Source: Synanceia verrucosa (Eukaryota > Chordata > Actinopteri > Perciformes > Synanceiidae). From it: 64,000 nt of DNA. The stretch spans positions 29,666,619 to 29,730,618 of the forward strand of contig CM056550.1 of assembly GCA_029721515.1 (NCBI GenBank), given 5' to 3'. Below the pieces are notes generated by a model. It had not been told where the DNA came from. It saw nothing but the letters and a program-made list of their open reading frames with translations, and did not search any database. Positions 19,708 through 64,000 of this stretch are shown here, one piece after another. Positions within the stretch are counted from its first letter, which is position 1; each line of letters starts with the position of its first letter. Position numbers and translations under genes: made by a program.

Positions 19708-22700
19708 CTGATCACATTTTAACAGTATGTGCAAAGAATGAGAGTGTGAAGGGACCTTCATGATCATGCAGTACCAGGATCAGCTACAAGGGGGCATTAC
19801 GGGCCCACCGTAGTAATCCAGTTTACACCACAATACATTAAAGCCTCACTTAGATCTTTAATATGTTGCATGAGTAGAATTGACAGGATGAAGTGGTGTT
19901 TACAGGGACATGTTGGTGGTTGTCGCTGCTTCAAGTCCCAGCAGATGTTCTGTCACTTCTAACTACTCCAGTGAAACAGCATTTGTGCTCTCAGCCTCTT
20001 GTAAGTACATATCTGTTCATTGTAGCAATATTTACTCCTGACAAAAAGTTGGTAAATAATAATGTAAAAATAATTATTGCTATCAAATTATCTCTTAAAT
20101 CCGTACTGATTACTTGTGATCTTCAGCTGGTAATTCCATTCAACAAAACCGACTGATTTGCTGTCAAGTTGTTGTTTAGTGCGTGTCTGTTCAACGTGTT
20201 GGGTATTCAGCCCACCCAGTTAAGATGTTGAGTGTTTTATCCCCCCCAACAAAGTCTATCATTTCTCTTTTTACATACCAGTACAAGTCAAACCCAAAGC
20301 CTTGAATTGATTTTTACAATCTTTAATCAGTTGCTAAACAATCCCCTGCAAAGAACATTTCTAGAACATTTCGGGTATAAATTAGCGGTTTTGTCGTAAT
20401 AACAAGTACAGGAACGTACACTATATCACTATATACACATTTTTTGCTGCATATTGTATATCACACCAACACACTGTGGGGTTTTCTTTCTTGCCTGTAG
20501 ACTCTTTTATTAAACAGTGCTGTACCTGCAGAGGTTCACTGTGCCAAAACACAATTCAGTTGCAGCTGAACAACAAAAAGTCCATTATCTGTACACAGCC
20601 CTAAATATCCAAACCAGTTTTAAACAAACTGCTGCAAATCAAATTCATTCTCACCGCTGCTTGTTTTTGCACAGCGTCCAATTTATCAGTCCGTTTATGT
20701 AATCACACAATAGAAACATGATCAACGCTTTAGACAGCCTGTCTGCTTTAGGGTTGCTTTGTCCTACACCACAGTTAATTTGTGTCACTGTGTTTTCACC
20801 AGTAGCATAAAAAAACACTGCAATAATGTGACATACAGTACAGTAGGCCTACTTTAGCCCCCTCTATTACACATGAAATAATATATTCTGTTATCTGACA
20901 GCCATCATAATAAATACTCTTGGACTCAAAATAACTTACTTAAATACAGCCCTTATTCAAACAAAATACAATTCCATTAAATCAACATATTTACACAATT
21001 TTCATAAATAAATCAGAACACATTTTTTTTCCCCCAATGAAATCCATGGCCAACACAAGATGTGAAGCATTTCTCGTGAATTGTTTTAGGTGGTGAAATG
21101 CATGATTTCCATGATGAAGAAAAACAGTGGAAGCACTTGTTCACAGCAAGGAACTGAACTTCTATCAAGCATTGAGACAAGTCCTGGCAATGAGAAAATG
21201 ACTTTGAATCCTGAGCGAACGAAAGAAGACGAGGTGTGTTTATCGACCAAAGCGTCAGTCACAGTGCTCTAAATGATTTTTAGTGGTGGTCAGCTGTGGA
21301 GATCTGAGTTTGAGACACTGTGTGCTTCACTGTGAGTGGACTGAGGACTGTTATGAAGAGGCAGCGTTTGGTGATGGGCTGGAAACTGATCCTAGTCCAC
21401 TGTCAAAACATGTATTTTCAGATGTAGTTAGTTAGTTAGTTGCCACTTAATGGCAAATACTCAATTCAAGATACTTGGTGACGACTTTCCAAAATGAAGC
21501 ACTTTATATCTTATCCCTGTTTATTGACTCCTTGTGCACCTGATAGTGTTGATGCTTTGCTTTACATGGAGCTATGCAGGAGAGTCACAGAAAATCTAAA
21601 ACCCATTATGACGACTTTTCTGAGGATTTATCCTCAAAAGAATTCGGACTTGTTTTACGTTTTGAGTTTTTAAGGTTAGGCATATCACACCTGATGACCC
21701 ATGCTGAGTCACTCCCCGATCTGCGGGCTGCAGCCAGGGGACTACTCCTATTTGGTGGAATCTAGAAACATGGTTTGATTTGTCCATTCTGGGCTACTGT
21801 AGAAACCTGGCACGCTCCCTACACATCAACAAAAACATAATATAATTTCATTCATTCATTTAATTTTCATATTATTTCATGTCCTGCATCGAGGAAGACA
21901 TTAACCCAACAATATTCTCTTATAAATTTGATTAATAAAAAAGGTAAAGAGAGGTTTTGTAATTTATTAGTGCTGTTATACTATGTAATTTGTCCTCTTT
22001 GCCTCACACTTAAACCAAATGAAATGTTTATCATCATAAAATCATCTCTCCTCTTTCAGCACAAATATGATTACAGAACCTTACGGCAGCATCTCTGGAC
22101 ACGTGTTCACTTCACTGCATACTTCCTGAGGGTGTTGCGACCGTAAACTTGTACCAAACAAGTCTTGCATTAACTGTTGCATGTTCATAGCAGCGGCTCT
22201 GCACGCTGCCCTTTGCTGTCTGGACTTCTGGGATGGGATGAGAAACATCCAACGCTCCAGGCCTGGAAATGCCTCAGCCAGTTCTCCTGCAATACTGCCT
22301 TGCGGGTTGGAAATCGCAAACAGGCGTCCACAAACTCTGAGTTATGACCCAGACAGCTTAGTAGTGAGAGACTCAGATCCACAGTGACTCTCTCCCTTTC
22401 CCACACCCCCGAGGAAAGAAAACACGCAGCCATGTTCATTTGTTTTTTTCAGTTTTCCCTCTTTCTTTCTCTCTTCTTTTCTGAAGAGTCCCAGCCTCTG
22501 GCTCTTATCCTGTCCCTCTCTTTTTCTCCTCCTCCCTCTCTCCGCTTGGGATGGAGGCTGATGGGAGCTGACGTGACGGTGGCATTGTCCTCACCGTAGA
22601 GTTAATGTGACCCCGGGGATGCTGTCTCTGTATGCTTGGCCTGATGGTACAGAATGCAAAGCACTTCATCGTGGAGAGAGGGTGGGAGAGGCCGAGAGGG

Positions 22701-24101
22701 ACGAGAAAGAGATGAGGAGAAAGTGGCTGCATGGAGGTAGACTGACTGAGAGATGAGAAGAAGTAGAGGTGTTTTTACAAGAAGAACAGGAGGGATCGTA
22801 TCAAAAAAACGCACAGAAAGACATCTCAGGGGCCTGGAAAAGACCTGAAGTGTTAGCTTGAGATGATGTGATAGCTATATATAGATTACAATGACAAATG
22901 TCCAGCAGATCTAAAATGAATTAAAATGGGAAAGCCCCAGTTCAGTTATCATACTTGGTGAAATGTAAAACTCTTATGCTCCATTTATGTTTAAAATAAT
23001 TATTACTTCCCCATTCTACAAACTGACTATAGCGAAATCATTTAACAATTTTACCAAAATAAAAAAAATGGCCTGGTGCAAATTCAGCCCACTGCCGTTG
23101 TAATGAAACATTGTAACCTGTTTGTCATTTAACACGCTTATTATTCTAGTGTTTATTGACGGCATATTTCGACGTTGATTTACTTTCTCATGTAATGTTT
23201 TTGAATTTCTGCCCCGATCAGCTCGCTAATGTGCACATCCCTGTTGTTACATATATTTTGGAAAATATGCTTGTTTGCTTTCATGCAGAGAGCTGATCCT
23301 AAACAATGGAAACAATGGTGACAAAATCTGCCTGCTAGCACCTCTAAAGCTCGTTCATTACTGTATTATAGCCTGTTTGTATAATTCGTAAAGAGCTAAA
23401 TGTGTGTATTAATGACATGTTGTTATGATGACAACACAGGATTAGCGGTTACTGCACTCTATTTATGATAGGCTATGCTAACTGGATTCATATTTAATGT
23501 ACTGAGAGTGGTATCAACCCTTTTAGCAAGAAAGCCGATAAATGCACAGGTATTTCCTATAATGGTAGTTTTTTTCTTTAATGGGGATGGAGCAGTGGGT
23601 GGTGAGAAAGTAAACCACAGAAATTAATCAGTTAATGTCATTTTATAAACCTCTTTTGTTGCAAGATTAAAAAGTATAGCCTATGGCTGCAGTTTTTGTC
23701 AGTACCAGACTTGCTGTGGGATGTTTTTTTTAACAACAAAATCTGACCGCGATCCAGGTTGTTATTTTACAGCCACATGTACTGATGACCTACTGAACTT
23801 CTGCTCAACTGCAGTTCTTCCTGTAAAACCTTTTCAAAGACAAATTCAAGCTTGTGAGTTGTTCTGCTGTTCCCATAAGGCCTGTATGATCAATGTACAA
23901 GACCCTTGCTCGAGTCCAATAATAGCCTTACCTAATCCACAAACAATGGTGGGACTACTTATCAAAACACCCCATTTCATCTCATAAATCTGAATGTGTC
24001 TCCTCCCTCACCTGTCGGGCCTGTCTGTCACAAACTCTGGTGTTTAGCTGACACCAAAGCTCTTTGTTAATGTGTTTAACATTACAGCAGGCCACAGACG
24101 C
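19708..24101. other. Intergenic region between desi1 and shisa8, no gene recognised
   Basis: About 4.4 kb with only short frames lacking domains. A repeat fragment around 21770-21815 (TTTGTCCATTCTGGGCTACTGTAGAAA) matches in reverse the element at 33844-34262. The stretch 22390-22560 is pyrimidine-rich (CTCTCTCC...). The left part may hold unmapped 3' UTR of desi1 and the right end that of shisa8. Confidence 0.4.
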
Positions 24102-59475
<35,374 letters not shown>

Positions 59476-59949
59476 TTAAGAAAGAGAGTGACTTTTAATA
59501 TGACATGATAGAAGTTATTTCACAACAAGTCATGATGATGCCACATTTGAGTTTTAGCTGTCATGATTAAACACATGACATCCATTGATCTTATAAGCCT
59601 ATCGAATCCATTAATGAAAGAAACAGGATAGAGGACGTTTTAAACAGGTCGGTCAGAATCACCACTGGAGGCTGTTTCCATTCAATGAGACATGATCACT
59701 TCTCATCTTTACAGGTTAAAAAAAGAGCAAATCAAGGCAAATGAAACATTCAAAATTAGCTGTCTGACTGATAAACCATTAAGTACAGTCGTTCACTTAA
59801 TTATTTAAAAAAACACAAAAGAGAGAGGAAGAAAAGTATAGCACAACATTCTCTTACCTTCCAAGTAAGAGATCACAATCCATTTTTTTTCTTTTGAGTG
59901 CAATAAAATTTAGACAATTTCGAGTTTAGTTTAGTGAACGCTCGCTCAC

Positions 59950-60070
59950 CTTTTCTCTCTTTGCAACCTCCACTCAGCTGACCGTCCTCTGGATTCTTCC
60001 CCAAAGTTGAAGGGCTAAATATTCCCTCTAGAAATATCCACAAACTTTACTCAGCAGCATATTTTTCCCC
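59950..60070 (-). promoter_or_regulatory. shisa8: shisa8-like non-coding first exon and promoter
   Basis: A minus-strand donor AAAAG|GTGAGCG at 59949/59950 fits the acceptor at 59455 of the ATG exon. The transcription start is not fixed. Just upstream lie (GT)n/(GA)n blocks at 60223-60280 and 60364-60437. Confidence 0.45.
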
Positions 60071-60217
60071 AGAGTGCCCCCGCAGATCGCTCTCTCTCTC
60101 CTCATGTGTTCTCCATCGTCAGCTGGGGGCTCAAGTCAGAGGATTCAACACAAAACGACACTCGCTCCTCTTTTTCTCTGGTATCACATCCTCTTCTTTT
60201 TCTTCTTTAAGTGCTGC

Positions 60218-60222
<5 letters not shown>

Positions 60223-60281
<59 letters not shown>

Positions 60282-60382
60282 TAGTGGCTGCACTGAGCGC
60301 TGCAACAGTTCAGATACCAAATGAGATCTCCTCCTCTGTTTACTCCTCGGTGCCAGCTAAGTAGAGAGAGAGAGAGAGAGAG

Positions 60383-60437
<55 letters not shown>
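60223..60437. repeat. Compound (TG)n(GA)n ... (GA)n(TG)n tracts upstream of shisa8
   Basis: TG 60223-60248 joins GA 60249-60280. After an 80-bp spacer GA 60364-60383 joins TG 60385-60437. The order is mirrored (TG-GA, then GA-TG). The purine tracts could form H-DNA and the TG tracts Z-DNA. Confidence 0.85.
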
Positions 60438-60440
<3 letters not shown>

Positions 60441-60616
60441 GATGGGGAGGGTTTATCCAGCTGCATCTCCCATGATCATCAGAGGAAAAAAGACTGGGAA
60501 GAGAGGAGGGAGATGGGGCAGTGAGCAAAAAGAGGAAAGAAAAATGTGGATAATCACTGAGTGATGAGTGTTACTTAATTTTTTCTTACTACTTACACTT
60601 TCTTACACTTTTTCCG

Positions 60617-60772
60617 TGTGTGTGTGTGTGTGTGTGTGTGTTTGACAGTGCACAGTGTGTGCAATGTGTTTGTGTTGCAGACGGAGGACAGTCAACATCT
60701 GCTGCGGTCACTCCTGCTCATCATCTACTTATTGCACTCTCCGTACTCTCCTGTTTCCCTCATCCCTCTTCA

Positions 60773-60826
<54 letters not shown>

Positions 60827-61217
60827 GCACCATCATACAATCCCTCCTTTCTCCCAAACCTCCCAATCCCTTTTCTCCCACTTCAGCATCCTTTCTTCTC
60901 CCGTCTCCTTCAGCGTGTCTTTCCCACCCTCCCTTCGTGCCCTGGGTGTAGATAACACACTTGTTTGCAAATTTCTGTGTCGAGTGTGTGCATGTATGAG
61001 TGTGTGTGCTCACGTGTGTGTGTTGCAGTTTGCATCACAAAGACTCAGGAGTCAGTGGGGTCCAACTTCAGCTTCGCCTCTTCGGATTTGCACAAGTCTG
61101 GATTTGTTTAAATCCAGACTTGTGCAGGAGTTGCCAAAACTCATGTCCCATAGACATACACGCACGCACACACAAAGTGCAGATAAACACCTGCTCATAA
61201 ACACCTGCGCGCGCACG

Positions 61218-61252
<35 letters not shown>
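60617..61252. repeat. Cluster of (GT)n/(CA)n microsatellites
   Basis: Tracts lie at 60617-60641 (GT), 60774-60824 (CA) and 61208-61252 (CA). Long frames across them are low-complexity HTHT or CVCV artefacts. Confidence 0.9.
61090..61125. repeat. Perfect 16-bp inverted repeat with 4-base loop
   Basis: GCACAAGTCTGGATTT (61090-61105) is followed by GTTT and its exact reverse complement (61110-61125). The arms extend by one more pair. It could form a stable hairpin or cruciform. No gene or oligo(T) context identifies it as a terminator or miRNA. Confidence 0.8.
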
Positions 61253-61258
<6 letters not shown>

Positions 61259-61359
61259 TTAAGTCACCTTTGGGGTGTTTAGGCATTTTTACCCCTCCTT
61301 TGGGAGTAAACACTGATCTCCTAAAAACTTACCCTAAGCCTAACTACAACAACTAATTG

Positions 61360-61412
61360 CCTAAGCCTAAGCCTAAACCTAACCCTAACCTGAACCTAAC
61401 CCTAACCCTGAC
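61360..61412. repeat. Degenerate telomere-like (CCTAA/CCCTAA)n tract
   Basis: CCTAAGCCTAAGCCTAAACC is followed by CTAACCCTAACCTGAACC and CTAACCCTAACCCTGA. It is an imperfect C-rich telomeric-type array in interstitial position. Confidence 0.75.
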
Positions 61413-64000
61413 CACTGACCCAAAATAAGGTTTGAACACATTGCACATGCCGTCCTCGATCAACTGGTCTTAAGTCAAGTGTGTGACCCCAATGTGGACA
61501 TAAGGCAGACTCACACACACACACACACACACAAACAGATGCCACTGCTGAGGCCAATTATAAGAGCTTTTCTCAAAGTGAACTACCGCATGCACAATTT
61601 TTAATGGAATTATAAGCCAGATTGACAAGGGGCTTTTTGTTTTGCTTTCAGCTAATCGCCTCTCCCAAAATCTCCTCCTTTATGTCTTGTCATTCCAGAG
61701 CAAAAGCAACACTTCCTCCACTTTCCTCTGATTTTCACTCAGTGGCAGGATATTGGTGAGAAAAGAGAAGATAGTGAGAGGGAAAGTGCAGTAGAGAGAA
61801 TAAAAAGAAAAGTAGGGCAGTGGGGAGTAGGCCTGACAAGGAAAGAAAGAAAGGATGGAGGGAAGGAAGTGGTGGCAGGGAGAGGTGGAACAGTGGAGGA
61901 GAACCAAAAGATGAGAGAGACAGGTTTAAGGAGACTTTGGAGATGAGGATGGCGACAGGTAACAGCAGAGGAATGAAGGGAGAGGTGATCATAAAGAAGG
62001 GAGGAGTGGTTGACATGGAGACAGGGAGATGGAAACCATTTTATACTAAAACTTTTTATGATATAAAATCCTGTATGTGTGTACATACAGTATGCAACCG
62101 CACAGACGTATGTCACGTAAGAATGAGCAGTGAGTATTGATTGGACGTTATTAAAATAGGAAACTATTTCCAGCCAAAGGCAGCTGCAAGAACTTAATGG
62201 GTCCTTTGCAAATTTCCATCATCCTTACAGTAGAAATATGACACAGACTGTTCCAGTGAGGAGAAATATTGTACATTCATACATATTGATATTGTTCTCC
62301 TGCACACTTGGCGCAATGGGAGAAGTTCCCAAGTGCCGTCAGATCGTACACACTGCACCTTTAAGTTGGGGGAGTTGTTAGACAGATTAAAAAAAAAAAA
62401 AAAGGTTCTCTGCCTGCCTGCTAAACGCTGTTATGTAATAATTATTTATATAATATTATTTATATTATTTATAATATATATTTATAAAATATGTAGAATG
62501 CCCCTTTAATAAAGAATATGTTTTTTCAGCTAAACTGTGAGTTAGATAGTTGCTAATATAGTCCTATGTTTAGATAATGCCAGTGCCTGCCGAAGAAATA
62601 TGCTGCGTATATATATCTGATGCTCTGTGCTATTGTTGAGTGTGTTAGAGAGGTATGTGTGTTGCTTCCGAGCCTATAGATAATTCATAACAGCTCTTCC
62701 CTTTATGAGAGATATTTGTTGTGTGTGTACACCATGTCTCCTCTCTGACGCAGGTTTGTGTGACTGAAAAAAGCTCCGAAAATAAATGCATTGTCTGCAA
62801 AAGGGGTAGGAGTGTGCGGATGCTTTGACTTCTTCGCATTTACTATATGTTTTGTGTGCAGCACCGATTTGAATCGTGGGAGCGTACAATAGCGAAGGAA
62901 ATTCTCATAGTTTACATGATCAAATTGCTTCCTCACTTTTATAAATGGCGAGCGCAGAAAAGATAAGTTGACTCCAATAAAAAAATGTCACTGTTGCATT
63001 TCTGTTTCCACCAGCTGAGCACCTTCAGGGAAATGGAGGTCAAGATGTCTAAATGAGAAAGCACGGTGTGTTTTTGTGAAGCATTTAATAGAAACAGAAA
63101 AATGAGGATTGTGTGTGTGTCGCTGCGGTTTGGGACTGTTACCACATGAATTCTAAATAATCCTGTTGAATTAATGTTCATCTTGAACTAGATTCACAAA
63201 GTGCCTGCAGGTCTCTGATTTACTAGAGCAACGTTGCCCCCTTCATTAGGAGACACTTTGAATATCCCGAACGTGTTGAATATTTCATTTGATGACTTCA
63301 CAGCATCTATGAATATTCACACTTTTGCTTTGTGTGCTCCCGCTGATGAGTGCTAATGGGAACCTTAATCCTAAAACACATGGTCACCACAGTGGTGTAT
63401 TTTGCAGTTTGTGGTCCTTTTTTGTGTGAAACTTCCCAATCATGGATTTCCAGTAGATGCAAGTGAGTTTGACAGCAGAGAAAGTTTCAGTGATCTGAAA
63501 CGTCAACAGTAAATGTCAAGTTTGTTGGCTTCTTACAGTGGAAGAGCATGTTACTGTACACTGCAAGGAAAGTGGTGTCTACAAACAAGATGAAAACACT
63601 AAACCTGAGGAAAAAGGTGTGAAAATATCTGTCCATTCAGCATAATTTCACCTGATTTCTGGAATTAAGATGTTAAATCTACAAATAAGATGTTTTTAGA
63701 AGGCGTAAAATACACAGAAAATGCTGGTTTCCCTTAGAAAAGCACTCAGAGAGCGCAGACCTCTGCCAAGGCGGCAGCGGCAACTTTTTATTTAAAGTTA
63801 CCCCCGCCAAACGAACAAACAAAAAACAAACACGCCTGCTGATCTAGAGTCTTGTAGTGTGAACACTCTCATCACCAGCCAGTCATGTGAACACCCCAAG
63901 ACTCCGACCAGAGAACAGACGGTCATGTAGTTTGAACACCCCAAGAGTCCCAGACAACAGAGTGTTGCGTGCAGCACGGTGATTCAACGACTCTGATTAT
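61413..64000. other. Region upstream of shisa8, no gene recognised
   Basis: (CA)n lies at 61512-61532. 61740-62030 is purine-rich. A fragment CACTGCACCTTTAA at 62351-62364 looks like the end of a TTAAAGG-type MITE. Poly(A) is at 62390-62403. At 63737 starts a repeat also found at 37645, and 63860-63950 contains a diverged short duplication (GTCATGTGAACACCCCAAGA / GTCATGTAGTTTGAACACCC). Confidence 0.4.

Noticed and set aside
60618..61262. 214-codon frame across CA repeats
   Set aside because: Built from CVCV and HTHT microsatellite translation; no start context, domain or splice logic.

Overview
The window is vertebrate nuclear DNA, most likely from a ray-finned (teleost) fish. Genes are split by GT-AG introns, non-coding DNA is extensive, (CA)n/(GT)n microsatellites are frequent, and the interspersed repeats are of kinds I know from fish genomes (a tRNA-headed SINE-like family, hAT, piggyBac-like, Harbinger-like and TTAA-flanked MITEs). 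No bacterial, plasmid or CRISPR features are present. Most exon models were built by hand from splice signals, phase continuity and similarity to known vertebrate proteins.

Layout. 1-0.83 kb: a probable promoter and non-coding first exon of an unidentified minus-strand gene that leaves the window at the left. 3.95-5.4 kb (minus): a GIMAP/AIG1-like GTPase. 5.76-6.2 kb (minus): a candidate two-exon gene for a ~52-residue membrane microprotein. 7.6-14.4 kb (minus): complete xrcc6 (Ku70), 12 coding exons, 610 aa. 14.85-17.8 kb (plus): complete desi1, 6 exons, 164 aa, head-to-head with xrcc6 across a promoter carrying three CCAAT motifs. 24.1-60.1 kb (minus): a shisa8-like AMPA-receptor auxiliary/Shisa-family gene, four coding exons (478 aa) spread over 35 kb. 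38.5-39.7 kb (minus): an intact intronless PIM-like Ser/Thr kinase gene inside the large second intron of shisa8. From memory, human XRCC6 and DESI1 are also head-to-head on 22q13.2 with SHISA8 in the same band, so the order xrcc6-desi1-shisa8 looks like conserved synteny.

Roles are largely independent: DNA end joining (Ku70), desumoylation or depalmitoylation (DeSI-1), a synaptic membrane protein (Shisa8), an immune-type GTPase (GIMAP-like), and a member of a kinase family expanded in fish.

The most interesting signals are: (1) shisa8 coding exon 2, placed between a (UG)n tract eight bases from its 3' splice site and a (CA)n tract seven bases after its 5' splice site, where skipping would give a stop seven codons downstream; (2) a ~0.95 kb element with ~60-bp inverted repeats, a TTAAAGG end and a broken THAP-domain exon, which may be related to several TTAAAGG-ended short elements in the window; (3) hAT, Harbinger and SINE-like insertions whose target-site duplications can be read directly, including fossil BED-finger and Myb-like transposon reading frames; (4) the candidate membrane microprotein gene and the GIMAP-like gene with an altered P-loop and a possible 29-nt microexon.
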